Positions 6,487 to 14,687 of a DNA stretch of 44,018 nucleotides are shown in pieces. The first letter of the stretch is position 1, and every line of letters starts with the position of its first letter. The DNA is taken from positions 1-44,018 of IMG/VR virus record IMGVR_UViG_3300003323_000390, one strand, 5' to 3'. This DNA comes from a virus. Position numbers and translations under genes: made by a program. The notes under the pieces are model-generated. The model saw only the letters and a program-made list of their open reading frames with translations. It did not search any database and was not told where the DNA came from.

Positions 6487-7688
6487 GCGGGGTCTTGTTT
6501 TCTGCGTTTCATGAGTTCGAGGTATTTCAAATAGGCATCCGACTTGTGCTGAGTGAATGACAGTCCCTTGCACCAATAGTCATTTCGCAAAAGCGACTTA
6601 CATACGCGCCGCCATGACGGCGCTTTCTTTTCGGCTTCCAGTCGTGCATCTACCTCATCGGGAATGCCTTCTGGATAACCGCGATCTTGCCACCACTTCC
6701 GAAACAGAAGCACCTTATTTTCGTAGTGTTCCTTTGTTCGCGGAGGCATGGAACTAATCAGCAATCGCGCAAAGCTTTGCCATGTATGGCCGTCCGGCTT
6801 CGCTATTTTGCGGTAGCCATTGATGCTGCCAGACTCTTGCACGTAAAGCGCCCCACTGTTCGCACCATTGACCCTCGCAACCACTCGCGCCCAAGTTTCT
6901 GACTCAATAAGATGGAAGAGCCACAATCCGCGCCTCTGATCATCGCCGTAGGGCTGGCAGATACGCATCTGCGCTGGCGTCAATCCAGCCTTGTGCATGA
7001 GGTCGTAAAGTCGATTATGTGGTCTGTCGGGATTACGGGCATGATACGTCCACAGGTCCGCCGTTTTCCAATCGTAAATGGGGTAAATATTGAACAGGTC
7101 CGGCAGCACTTCGGTTGTCCACGGCTTACCGTCCTTCATGATTTTCGCTTCGCTCGCGACTGTGCGAAAACGATTCAGGCTCTCATCTGCCCGGATGCCA
7201 ACAAAGCACGCGCAACTGTAGCCATTGGCATACCACTGCCCAAATAGTGGCACAAACTCTTCAAACTCCATACCGTCATGGAAGAACGGAAAATACTCGG
7301 ATGATGTAATCGCATTTTCGGGTGGCTGCCTGATCCAAATTTCCTGTTTCGCCGACTCCCAGCATACCCAATGAGGCTCATAAACACTCACCGCATTACG
7401 CAGATGAATGGGAAGACAGAACCAAAACGGTTCGATCAATGAAGCGTATAGATCGTAACACCGCTGAATGTGTTCGATGGTGAGTTTGTATTGCCCTTCA
7501 AGGTCAATAAATAGCAATCCGACCATGCGCTTGCGCCGCTTCGCTTCGTCCATCACAAGATGCAACATAACCGTCGAGTCCTTGCCGCCACTAAACGACA
7601 AATACACTTTCTCGAAGTTATCAAACGTCCATGCAATCCGCTCTTTGGCGGCTTGCAAAACGTCGATTTCCAATGCGCGCTTAGGCAT
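6471..7688 (-). CDS. ibrA: IbrA-like PAPS-reductase-family protein
   Basis: The adenine-nucleotide alpha-hydrolase signature SGGKDST is at residues 33-39, within VYLSFSGGKDSTVMLHLVMD, and the segment GIRADESLNRFRTV is also typical of PAPS reductase and DndC-like enzymes. These activate sulfate or sulfur-transfer substrates with ATP. The length (405 aa) and C-terminal extension with WWQDRGYPEGIPDE and a Trp/Arg-rich RNDYWCKGL segment fit the IbrA/DUF3440-type subfamily. It is followed directly by the ParB-domain IbrB partner. The substrate cannot be read from sequence. Confidence 0.85.
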   Translation of the reverse strand: MPKRALEIDVLQAAKERIAWTFDNFEKVYLSFSGGKDSTVMLHLVMDEAKRRKRMVGLLFIDLEGQYKLTIEHIQRCYDLYASLIEPFWFCLPIHLRNAVSVYEPHWVCWESAKQEIWIRQPPENAITSSEYFPFFHDGMEFEEFVPLFGQWYANGYSCACFVGIRADESLNRFRTVASEAKIMKDGKPWTTEVLPDLFNIYPIYDWKTADLWTYHARNPDRPHNRLYDLMHKAGLTPAQMRICQPYGDDQRRGLWLFHLIESETWARVVARVNGANSGALYVQESGSINGYRKIAKPDGHTWQSFARLLISSMPPRTKEHYENKVLLFRKWWQDRGYPEGIPDEVDARLEAEKKAPSWRRVCKSLLRNDYWCKGLSFTQHKSDAYLKYLELMKRRKQDPAWQLN

Positions 7689-7877
7689 TTAAGGTTTGAA
7701 GGAATTTAGGGTTTCCAGCGTGTTGCAAAACAGCAACGTAGCATTCAGATAGGTTTCGCGGATGATGCGATGCTCTTTCTTGCTGGTGAGATTGTGCTCA
7801 AGAATGCTGCGTGCCGTAGTTGATGGAGCGTTGTTTGGCAATACACGTACGTAATATTCGTTAGGATTTCGAGGCAT
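7689..7877 (-). CDS. Hypothetical protein (62 aa)
   Basis: ATG at 7877 (MPRNPNEYYVRVLPNNAPST) overlaps the end of the upstream gene by 17 bases, and the stop abuts the IbrA start. Basic N-terminal half, helical C-terminal half (IIRETYLNATLLFCNTLETL). No family recognised; its position suggests a link to the IbrAB genes. Confidence 0.55.
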   Translation of the reverse strand: MPRNPNEYYVRVLPNNAPSTTARSILEHNLTSKKEHRIIRETYLNATLLFCNTLETLNSFKP

Positions 7878-8229
7878 AGCGTTTTTCAAAATCGGCGATT
7901 GCGATATCGGCTTGGGCATTGGCTAAATCGCGCTGTTCATCAGTCAACATCCACCACGCTTCGCGGGTTACGTCCTCTGGCGAACCAATCGCAAGAAAGC
8001 AGGCAGCATGACCAATCCAGGCTTGTCGGTTATTTGATTTATGGGAAAGGTTTTGCTCACAACTTATCGGCCACATTTCGAGCGCCTTCATCATCCAGCA
8101 TCCATATAGGACCGCATTTCCAGTGAATTCGACAGCCTTAGGTAGCATTGCTCCACGCTCCAAGTCGCTTAATTTTTGCCACATCGGGGTTTCTTCCCAT
8201 TTGTCGCAGTGATGGTAAATCCGCTTCAT
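7861..8229 (-). CDS. Hypothetical protein (122 aa), first gene of IbrAB unit
   Basis: Begins MKRIYHHCDKWEET, an N-terminal pattern (HHxxxWE) seen in small phage early proteins of unknown function. Helical, with Trp-rich segments (YGCWMMKALEMW, EAWWMLTDEQRDLANAQADI). It lies 19 bases below the palindromic element at 8248-8271 and heads a unit running through IbrA, IbrB and the clamp. Confidence 0.65.
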   Translation of the reverse strand: MKRIYHHCDKWEETPMWQKLSDLERGAMLPKAVEFTGNAVLYGCWMMKALEMWPISCEQNLSHKSNNRQAWIGHAACFLAIGSPEDVTREAWWMLTDEQRDLANAQADIAIADFEKRYASKS

Positions 8230-8247
8230 CTGCCTAGATTCAATAAT

Positions 8248-8271
8248 AATTCCCGTCTATAGGCAAGAATT
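8248..8271 (-). promoter_or_regulatory. 24-bp palindromic element, copy 2 (upstream of 8229 gene)
   Basis: AATTCCCGTC, TATA, GGCAAGAATT. The right arm overlaps the stop codon of the helicase gene (8270-8272), so the element both ends one gene and precedes the next. Same orientation as the other minus-strand copies (CGGGAATT toward the gene). Confidence 0.75.
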
Positions 8272-9745
8272 AAACCGCGCGTTTTGCGGCAATTCTTTCC
8301 TTCACCCTCATCATCTGATAACTCGAATATACTCCATCTGGTATCTCGACACCCATATGCCGGACGTATTTCACAAATGCATCACTGGCAACTTTGTGCG
8401 CGGGGTTCCTGCGCTTGAGAATGTCCGCAATATAGATTTTCTCGCGCTTTTTCTTCTCCTGACTATTCGCCACCTTCTCGGCAAACTTGCGCATCTCTTC
8501 GGCCTCGTTCTGCATCGCCTTGAGCTTATCTTCCAGCGCAGCCAAATCGACTTTCTGACCCGGCTTGCGAGCTTTATCTAGCGCTTCGCGCTCCTTCTCG
8601 TCATCAGTAATCAGGCAACTTGGCGAAGCCAGATCGTGACTGCCGTTCTCCCAAAAAACGTTAAGCACTTTGCAATTCGGCTTAACGCTGGCCGCAATGG
8701 CCGCAAGCCGCTCCTCTGCCGTGGCGCAATCATCAATCCGCGCGATTGGTCGCGTTCCGCGTCCAAGTCGCTGCTTATACATCGGCGTGCTGGCAATCGG
8801 GCGAAACAAGCCGATAGTGTCGATGGGTGGATAATTGAACCCAACTGAAAGCAGGTCGCTATTGCACAGCACCCCGCTATCCACTGGCGCGATTCCTTTC
8901 TTTTCATTGCCGCAAAACCAGTCGAGCGCATCTTGCGTTTCGATTGCGGTCATGTAGCTCGAATCAATATGGCGAGCATTCATGCCGCGAGCGCAGAGCA
9001 TTTCGGCAAATTTTTTGGACACGCGGCAATTCGGCAGAAAGAACAATCCCTTTCGACCTATGCTCTCAGTAATGGCGCAATCCGCTAATCGCGGAAGATA
9101 CAGCGTGCTATCAAACACTTCCTCAGACTCGGAAAACGTCGCGTGTTTAGCAAGCTTCTCGTCCAAAACTACGGGGCAATCCAGATCGACAAATTCAAAA
9201 CCGCAAAGCCAACCATCATCAATCGCCTCTTTGAGAGACATTGAAAACACAATGTCGGTGTAGCCTTTCCAGAGTCCGCGCTTGTCGTGGCGCTCTGGCG
9301 TGGCCGTAAATCCGCAATGGTAGGCGCTCTCGAAATGGTCAAGGATTCGCTTGAAGCTAGCGGCACCGCTGCCGTGGCATTCGTCCAGTATGACTAGCTT
9401 AAAGTGACTTTTAGGGAATCGCTCCAGCCACTGCTTTTTGTCGAGACTCTGTATCGACGCAACCACGACCTCGCTCGTCAGTGATGCCCGCTCATCAGCC
9501 TGCTCTCTGGCCGCAAACAATCCATTTTGACGCAACTCTTCTAGCGTTTGTTCAACCAACACATTCCGATTCACCAAAATCAGCACGCGACCTTTTTTCT
9601 CCGTTGCCATTTTGGACATCAGCACAAAAGAGACAGTCTTTCCAGTGCCGGTCGGAGCGGAAACGATTACATGCCGCTTTCCGGACCTAAATGCATCACG
9701 AACCGCCGTAAACTGATCTAGTTGATATGCCCTAGGTTGCCTCAT
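8270..9745 (-). CDS. SF2 DNA/RNA helicase (DEAD/DEAH-type)
   Basis: 491 residues with Walker A APTGTGKT (~residue 30-37), Walker B ILDECHGSG, motif III FTATP and C-terminal motif VI YKQRLGRGTRPI. This is the helicase core of ATP-dependent restriction/repair-type SF2 enzymes and phage helicases. A coiled-coil region (KLKAMQNEAEEMRKFAEKV) follows the second RecA-like domain. It lies with the pyrophosphohydrolase and recombination ATPase, consistent with a replication or recombination role. It probably serves as a branch-migrating or replication helicase, but that is inference. Confidence 0.88.
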   Translation of the reverse strand: MRQPRAYQLDQFTAVRDAFRSGKRHVIVSAPTGTGKTVSFVLMSKMATEKKGRVLILVNRNVLVEQTLEELRQNGLFAAREQADERASLTSEVVVASIQSLDKKQWLERFPKSHFKLVILDECHGSGAASFKRILDHFESAYHCGFTATPERHDKRGLWKGYTDIVFSMSLKEAIDDGWLCGFEFVDLDCPVVLDEKLAKHATFSESEEVFDSTLYLPRLADCAITESIGRKGLFFLPNCRVSKKFAEMLCARGMNARHIDSSYMTAIETQDALDWFCGNEKKGIAPVDSGVLCNSDLLSVGFNYPPIDTIGLFRPIASTPMYKQRLGRGTRPIARIDDCATAEERLAAIAASVKPNCKVLNVFWENGSHDLASPSCLITDDEKEREALDKARKPGQKVDLAALEDKLKAMQNEAEEMRKFAEKVANSQEKKKREKIYIADILKRRNPAHKVASDAFVKYVRHMGVEIPDGVYSSYQMMRVKERIAAKRAV

Positions 9746-10344
9746 TTGCGTAGTCTAACGCCAGATTTCCAGCCTTCTTTCGAGCACTTTCGGTTTGTTT
9801 TCTTGGCATTCGGAAGATGCGCCCATGTATAGCCAGTGAGAGCGGCCCAAATTGCAAATTTAGAATATTGCGGATGTAGTTTAAGCAAAGCCGTAAGCGG
9901 CATGTGTTGTCCTTGTTGCCGCAACTCAATAACAAATGATTCACTCATTTTCGCGGCTGCGTTTTTGTGGCCCTTGCATGATCCGTGCGCAGCTTTATCT
10001 TTCCCGTTTTCCTTGCTGGTTCCCCAAACAAGGTTTGAATTTGCGTTGTTGAGCTTATTTCCGTCGATGTGTCGAACCTCCAGTTTTGGAGCAGGTCGCG
10101 GGCATTGCCATGTCGCAATTACAACCTCGTGAACAAACCGCTTTGGCTGTGAAATATAAAGGTAGCCGTCTTTGTCGGGGCCACCACGCATAACCCTTGG
10201 TTCTCTATGCATTATTCCACCCCTCGGAAATGGACCGCCGCGACGAAATGTAATCATATCGCCATGAGCAGATACAAAAATTCCAGGGTGAGTTTCAACC
10301 GCAAGATATTCTCTTTCGTTATGCCAGTAATTTTTCGGAATCAT
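9742..10344 (-). CDS. HNH endonuclease (homing-type)
   Basis: Contains the HNH core RFVHEVVIATW...EVRHIDGNKLNNANSNLVWGTSKENGKDKAAHG: the paired His of HEVV, the HIDGNKLNN loop with Asn residues, and the NL.WGT segment typical of phage homing nucleases. The C-terminal part (IELRQQGQHM, TALLKLHPQYSKFAIWAALT) looks like a DNA-binding repeat. The start at 10344 (MIPKNYW) is preferred; the frame extends 6 codons upstream. It ends by overlapping the helicase start by 4 bases, so it is integrated in the operon, not in an intron. Confidence 0.85.
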   Translation of the reverse strand: MIPKNYWHNEREYLAVETHPGIFVSAHGDMITFRRGGPFPRGGIMHREPRVMRGGPDKDGYLYISQPKRFVHEVVIATWQCPRPAPKLEVRHIDGNKLNNANSNLVWGTSKENGKDKAAHGSCKGHKNAAAKMSESFVIELRQQGQHMPLTALLKLHPQYSKFAIWAALTGYTWAHLPNAKKTNRKCSKEGWKSGVRLRK

Positions 10345-10377
10345 TGGCGAATGGTAAAACAAGTTTTCCCCGAAAGT

Positions 10378-11031
10378 CTATACAAACCTCTCCAAAGTAA
10401 CTTTCTCGAATCCCGCAGGCTTCAGCACTTTTCCATCCTGACGCCGCGCAATATACCCTCCCTTAGTCGCCTCAAATCGCACGCCATCTACGGCATGTGA
10501 ACTAGCATAATACTCATCCACATCGGACTGCTTCCAGATTTTGCCGAGGTTATTCGCGTGAACCACATCAAACGCCGCATCGAACACGGGCGAGAATCCC
10601 AAGTGATACACCAAGGCGCTCAAACGCTGTTGCATATTGCGCAGATGCGTCAGTAGCTGATTGGCGAACAGATGCCGCGCAGCCTCTTCCATCTGCGCAG
10701 TGATACCCAGCATCGCAGCAATGTGTGCATCCACATCGTGAATCTTGCGCAGGTCTACGATTTGCGCCATTGAGCAAAACATTGTGCGGAATCCCCAATC
10801 CAGCACGCTCCCACTGAGCACGTATTGCACATCACAGAGTCCGTCCAGTTGCTCAACACGATTGCCGGATTGCACGGCCTCATAGGTCTCGCGCAACTCT
10901 TCGCGGATTAGTTCGGGGCGAAGCTTGTTGGTTGCGATGTCGGATAGGTCGGGAATGCGCGGTTCTGGTTGCCGGTGGCGCATGGCTTCGTGGAAGTCCG
11001 AGACGAGTTTGATGTAGCGATTGGCGTTCAT
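10378..11031 (-). CDS. MazG-like NTP pyrophosphohydrolase
   Basis: All-alpha NTP-pyrophosphohydrolase pattern: LIREELRETYEAV (EExxE metal-binding helix, ~residues 40-52) and LDGLCDVQYVLSG (the second acidic helix), with a C-terminal helical part and AFDVVHANNLGKI, as in phage MazG-like enzymes of ~200 residues. These hydrolyse (d)NTPs to monophosphates; in phage they balance nucleotide pools or clear alarmones. It sits upstream of the HNH gene in the replication unit. Confidence 0.8.
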   Translation of the reverse strand: MNANRYIKLVSDFHEAMRHRQPEPRIPDLSDIATNKLRPELIREELRETYEAVQSGNRVEQLDGLCDVQYVLSGSVLDWGFRTMFCSMAQIVDLRKIHDVDAHIAAMLGITAQMEEAARHLFANQLLTHLRNMQQRLSALVYHLGFSPVFDAAFDVVHANNLGKIWKQSDVDEYYASSHAVDGVRFEATKGGYIARRQDGKVLKPAGFEKVTLERFV

Positions 11032-11037
11032 GGTTTG

Positions 11038-11262
11038 TTACTTGTGTGAAAACTTCCGGCATGAGCAATCGTCCGGGCATTCCGGCGCGCCTGGATTCTG
11101 CGTAATGAAGCTCTCCCATTCTGTTTCGCGCGTTGCGTGGATATCGCTCCGTTGCGCAAGCGACTTTGCGAATACTTCTTCGCCAGAAGAGTCGCGCACA
11201 ATTCCGTCGAAGCCGTCAGTGCTGACGTGTGGCGGGATGTATATTGGCTCGTCGTCGTTCAT
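11038..11262 (-). CDS. Hypothetical protein (74 aa)
   Basis: ATG at 11262 (MNDDEPIYIPPHVSTDGFDG) overlaps the upstream stop by ATGA; a frame reaching 11466 would overlap the upstream gene fully. Acidic, with a Cys-rich C-terminus (APECPDDCSCRKFSHK). No family recognised. Confidence 0.6.
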   Translation of the reverse strand: MNDDEPIYIPPHVSTDGFDGIVRDSSGEEVFAKSLAQRSDIHATRETEWESFITQNPGAPECPDDCSCRKFSHK

Positions 11263-11681
11263 GCGACCTCCTCGACGGTGCAGGGCAGCCACGTCTTGCG
11301 GTCGGTGGACCACTCGAACAGGTAAATGTTTTCCCACGAAACCGTTCCGTCTTGAGAGTTCGCCAAATTTTCGCTCCCGAGGCCAACAATCATGCACATA
11401 AACTGCGGGCATGTGATCCTGCGCAGCCACACGGCCCCTGTCGGCACATCCTCCGGCTTCGACCACGGACGGCGGGCCGGCTCGGGCTTCGGGCGGTATT
11501 GCTGAGTCTCTAAATCAAAAACATTCCAAGTCGTCCCGGGACTAATATCCTCCCAATCGCCCCATAAATTATATTGATCGATGGCTCTGAGCAAGTAGCG
11601 CACTTGAATCCGCTTTCCTTGCGCCTTTGCGGCAATAGCTTCTGATAATTGATTCCAAATCTTAATTTCCGATTCGGTCAT
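11259..11681 (-). CDS. Hypothetical protein (140 aa)
   Basis: The start at 11681 (MTESEIKIWNQLSEAI) is chosen because GGAG stands 6 bases upstream and the ATG overlaps the upstream stop as ATGA; an alternative start is 11693. The C-terminal region (VWLRRITCPQFMCMIVGLG and FEWSTDRKTWLPCTVEEV) resembles a small beta-rich domain with Trp/Cys residues. No family recognised. Confidence 0.65.
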   Translation of the reverse strand: MTESEIKIWNQLSEAIAAKAQGKRIQVRYLLRAIDQYNLWGDWEDISPGTTWNVFDLETQQYRPKPEPARRPWSKPEDVPTGAVWLRRITCPQFMCMIVGLGSENLANSQDGTVSWENIYLFEWSTDRKTWLPCTVEEVA

Positions 11682-11842
11682 AAAATTCTCCATTCAAGCT
11701 CGCTGACTGATTTCCTGGCACCGCATCGGCAAGCAACAATGCGCTCCATAGTTCGTTGTGATTCCGGTAATGGCTCCGCTGCAATCTTCAGCGTGAACCT
11801 GACATAGCGGCAGACGTGGTTAGGCGACGGGAGCGGTTGCAT
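11678..11842 (-). CDS. Small Cys-containing protein (54 aa)
   Basis: ATG at 11842 (MQPLPSPNHVCRYVRFTLKI) lies 22 bases inside the end of the ATPase gene, and the stop overlaps the next start by ATGA. The product has three cysteines (one N-terminal, then ACRC) and basic residues. The frame also extends upstream, but that would lie inside the ATPase gene. Support is from coupling and position. Confidence 0.5.
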   Translation of the reverse strand: MQPLPSPNHVCRYVRFTLKIAAEPLPESQRTMERIVACRCGARKSVSELEWRIL

Positions 11843-12782
11843 TGGCCTGCTCCAAAGCCTTTTTGACACACAGATTCCACTTCGGGAAAACATCCGCGCG
11901 CAGTTCGGCAAGCGTGAATTCCTCCAGCGACTTGCGTGCGCGATTGTCGGCGCAGAAGACGGCGGCATGGGCGCAAGCTAGCGTTTCCAAGTCGCCCTTG
12001 TCGTGAGTTCCGGCGTTTTTGGCGACTCGCTCGCGGAGCTTGAGGACGTTGCTATTGAATGCTTCGTCGTCGGATACTGGCTTGGGTGGTTCTGGCTTCG
12101 GTGCTGGCTCACCATCTTCAAGCCACTCTGCAAGCTGCTTGCCGAAATCCTCTCCCGGTTTATCTATAAGCTGATCTTGGAATTTTCCAGTGCGATCCTT
12201 GAGCACATTGCCGATATGCTCAACCGTCAATTCGAGGAGTAAGTCGAATTCGTATTCGATTCCCTTGCCCTGCTCTGGCGCAAGACCAACGCGCACGGGA
12301 GCGCTTTTGCCGTTCTCGTTTTTGGCCGTAGTCCATTCCGTTTTACTCCGCATCGTCGCGATGATATGGCCCGGAAAGTCGAGAATGGTATCGACCAATT
12401 CCCGCTGCTCCGGGGTTCCCTCGCTCCATGCTGACCACGTATTGCCCTTGTATTTCGCTTTGGCAAGCTGCTCCACTTTCTCCAACAATTCCTGCCAGCC
12501 GTGGCTTAGTGAGTCGATGATAAGAACACCGTAATCCCCGGCCTGCTTGATGATTTTGCAGTATCCCGCAATTGACTTGTCGGTGAGTTCGCAAACATCG
12601 AATTCGAAACGGTCGGAGTATTTGCTGGCGCTTCGGCGCTCAGTGTCAATGACTGCGATTTTGCCACCAAGCCCAGTAGCGATTCGCAGGGAAGTGTAGG
12701 TTTTGCCGCTGCCAGATGGGCCAAACAACGCGGCGCGAAGTTTGGCTTGTTTCTTGGTGGCTTTTTGAAAGGGGTTGCTCAT
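11820..12782 (-). CDS. RecA-like recombination ATPase (Sak4/AAA_24 type)
   Basis: From ATG at 12782 (MSNPFQKATKKQAKLRAALF) it is 320 residues. Walker A is GPSGSGKT (~residues 21-28) and Walker B YGVLIIDSLSHGW. A phage AAA_24/Sak4-like RecA-fold core is followed by a helical C-terminus after a Pro-rich linker (EPAPKPEPPKP). Sak4 proteins promote single-strand annealing together with phage SSB; the SSB here is far away at 41.6-42 kb. It is the first gene after the terminator at 12801-12830. Confidence 0.8.
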   Translation of the reverse strand: MSNPFQKATKKQAKLRAALFGPSGSGKTYTSLRIATGLGGKIAVIDTERRSASKYSDRFEFDVCELTDKSIAGYCKIIKQAGDYGVLIIDSLSHGWQELLEKVEQLAKAKYKGNTWSAWSEGTPEQRELVDTILDFPGHIIATMRSKTEWTTAKNENGKSAPVRVGLAPEQGKGIEYEFDLLLELTVEHIGNVLKDRTGKFQDQLIDKPGEDFGKQLAEWLEDGEPAPKPEPPKPVSDDEAFNSNVLKLRERVAKNAGTHDKGDLETLACAHAAVFCADNRARKSLEEFTLAELRADVFPKWNLCVKKALEQANATAPVA

Positions 12783-12800
12783 GGGTAAAAATGCTTTGGT

Positions 12801-12830
12801 AAAAAGCGCCCCTACGCTTCGAGAGGGGCG
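12801..12830 (-). terminator. Rho-independent terminator after the SPFH-like gene
   Basis: Minus-strand reading gives CGCCCCT (12830-12824), a 10-base loop, AGGGGCG (12813-12807), then CTTTTT. It sits between the stop at 12870 and the ATPase start at 12782, so it should cut most transcription from the upstream unit. No clear promoter is seen between it and the ATPase start. Confidence 0.75.
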
Positions 12831-12869
12831 AATCCCGATAGTTGTTCGGCGCACGCCAATGCGGACGAA

Positions 12870-13262
12870 CTAATGAGGTTCAATTTTCCGACCAGCTTCC
12901 AGAATGGGAAGATTGGCTTCGGTCGGAACGTAAATTACAGTTGGGTTATTACTTTCGAGTCCGTTAATCCACAGATACCGGAGATACGACTCATTGTTTT
13001 TGAGTGATTCGCCGATGATCTTGTTTGCCTCGGCAACGCCTTTTGCTCGCTCGATTTCAGCATTAGCCAAAAGTTGAGCCGATTCCATCTTTGCTTTAGC
13101 CTCTGCTACGGCAACCTCTTTTGAAGATTGGGCGTGAGCCAACAACGCCTCTCCCTGAAGCCGCTGGTTGTATACCGCATAGTGAGGACATCCCACAAGT
13201 CCCCCAACCACACAAAACACAGCGAACAGGATGAAAAAAATAAGTGCAAATGGGTTGTCCAT
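12870..13262 (-). CDS. Small SPFH/Band-7-like membrane protein
   Basis: ATG at 13262 (MDNPFALIFFILFAVFCVVG) begins one transmembrane helix, followed by CPHY and a heptad-like Ala/Glu-rich coil (EVAVAEAKAKMESAQLLANA, EIERAKGVAEANKIIGESLK), ending in SYLRYLWINGLESNNPTVIY. This matches the coiled-coil stretch and C-terminus of stomatin/HflC-type proteins but lacks their globular domain; at 130 residues it is far shorter than cellular homologues. Such mini-SPFH proteins occur in phages; role unknown, possibly membrane or protease (FtsH-type) modulation. The start follows the ParB-like stop by 2 bases. Confidence 0.75.
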   Translation of the reverse strand: MDNPFALIFFILFAVFCVVGGLVGCPHYAVYNQRLQGEALLAHAQSSKEVAVAEAKAKMESAQLLANAEIERAKGVAEANKIIGESLKNNESYLRYLWINGLESNNPTVIYVPTEANLPILEAGRKIEPH

Positions 13263-13264
13263 AA

Positions 13265-14290
13265 TCAAAACACTTCGTGCGCGGTCTGGAACAGCGCAAT
13301 CAAATCGTCGGCAGTGATTTCAGCCTCGTCTTCGGTAAGCACGATAGAGACACCCTTCTTTTCCCAATATTCCGTATCCAGCAACCGCGTGATGAGTGCG
13401 CCTTTGAGCTTCTTGTTTTCCTTGCTGCCAGATTTCAGGACAACCGGATCGTCTGGAGTCTGCTCGAACAGATTTTGCTGCGACTCTTTCTCCTGATCGT
13501 CGTCAACGGGCGGCAGGCTCAAATCTGTAGCAGGCGCACCCTTGTTGCCCTTCGACTTCGCAGGCTTACCATTGTCGCCGCCATCGACTGGCGCGGCCTT
13601 GAGTTCGACAAACTGACTCTTGATCGCATCGATGTGCTTCTTTGTGGCTTTGACGCCATCGGCTTCCTTGACCGCTGCCTTCAGGATACGAAGTTGCTTG
13701 GCTTCATCGCCCTTTGCCCATTGCCTTGCCGTGATGACAATGTTTGCCGAAACCAAATCACCTTCCATCAGTTCCTGAATTTCGGGCGACGACTCGCAGA
13801 GCGTGATGCAGTCTTTGATGTGTTGCTCGGTATACACCGGCTTGCACGCGGCTGCGATTTCCTTCGGGGTCATTGGCTCGCGGGTCCATTTCGGAACCTC
13901 TTCGGTCGAATCCTCGGCAGGGATGCCATCCGAAAGCGACTTGTAGAGCTTGCCTTGCGCCACGCGACCAATGGGATGTCCCTGGTTATTGGAAAACAGC
14001 AGGTCGAGCATGTCTGCCACGCTGCCGTGAGCGTGCGGCGATTCGATGGCCAGCAGATTCGGCCACTTGCGCATCTCGGCGGCTTTCAGCGTGGCATGAT
14101 TGCGGGTGAACAGTTCGCCATTTGGACCTTTGACGAATTTGATGGGGTGAAGCTCCGGAACGTCGCCTTCAGCTTCCATGAACTCGGCAAGCTCGACCGC
14201 ATTTGCGGTGACATCCTTCGGACTCCGCACGAGATCGTTATAGCCGGGTTCGACACTGAATTTTTCGATGGGGTATAGTTTGTAGGGCAT
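13265..14290 (-). CDS. ParB-like domain protein
   Basis: From ATG at 14290 (MPYKLYPIEKFSVEPGYNDLV) it is 341 residues. The N-terminus has a ParB/Srx-type arrangement (HPIKFVKGPNGELFTRNHATLKAA), where the usual G(E/H)RR motif is changed to TRNHA, then a helical part (IGRVAQGKLYKSLSDG) and a charged, Lys-rich linker to a C-terminal domain (KGALITRLLDTEYWEKKG). It may bind DNA or modify a substrate; CTP-switch function cannot be judged. Alternative start at 14326 (MKLRSISTK). Confidence 0.65.
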   Translation of the reverse strand: MPYKLYPIEKFSVEPGYNDLVRSPKDVTANAVELAEFMEAEGDVPELHPIKFVKGPNGELFTRNHATLKAAEMRKWPNLLAIESPHAHGSVADMLDLLFSNNQGHPIGRVAQGKLYKSLSDGIPAEDSTEEVPKWTREPMTPKEIAAACKPVYTEQHIKDCITLCESSPEIQELMEGDLVSANIVITARQWAKGDEAKQLRILKAAVKEADGVKATKKHIDAIKSQFVELKAAPVDGGDNGKPAKSKGNKGAPATDLSLPPVDDDQEKESQQNLFEQTPDDPVVLKSGSKENKKLKGALITRLLDTEYWEKKGVSIVLTEDEAEITADDLIALFQTAHEVF

Positions 14291-14374
14291 TGGTTTTGGT
14301 TTGGTTGAAATTGACCGGAGCTTCATGCCATTAGCGCGCAATCCACTCCGGTATGTGGCTTTCGCCAGCTAAAT

Positions 14375-14647
14375 TCAGTCTGCGATTGGACGTCTGTAGA
14401 AACCCTGCGGGAGAAGACCACGCCCCTCAATGGGATCAAGGATTTTACTCCCGAACATTCCGCCGTCATAATATTCCCAAGAGCGCTCATTTCCATTTCC
14501 AGAATAGCAATACACTTGGTCGCCCATCTCCAGCGTCTCCCCAACCTGCAACATCCGATACCGCTTGCCATTCTCAATCATGATTAGCGAATCAGCATCG
14601 CTCACAGTATGCGCCGGGTAGGTCGCTTCGGGTTCGTCGTTTTGCAT
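14375..14647 (-). CDS. Hypothetical protein (90 aa)
   Basis: Starts MQNDEPEATYPAHTVSDADS, 16 bases below a palindromic element (14664-14687). Beta-rich centre (VGETLEMGDQVYCYSGNGN), with no membrane or zinc motif. It heads the unit that continues through the ParB-like and SPFH-like genes. Function unknown. Confidence 0.6.
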   Translation of the reverse strand: MQNDEPEATYPAHTVSDADSLIMIENGKRYRMLQVGETLEMGDQVYCYSGNGNERSWEYYDGGMFGSKILDPIEGRGLLPQGFYRRPIAD

Positions 14648-14663
14648 GTCCCGACTCTTCCAG

Positions 14664-14687
14664 AATCTCCGTCTATAGGCAAGAATT
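14664..14687 (-). promoter_or_regulatory. 24-bp palindromic element, copy 3 (upstream of 14647 gene)
   Basis: AATCTCCGTC, TATA, GGCAAGAATT. It overlaps the last codons of the HTH gene (which ends at 14673) and precedes the start at 14647. Same gene-direction orientation as copies 1 and 2. Confidence 0.7.
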
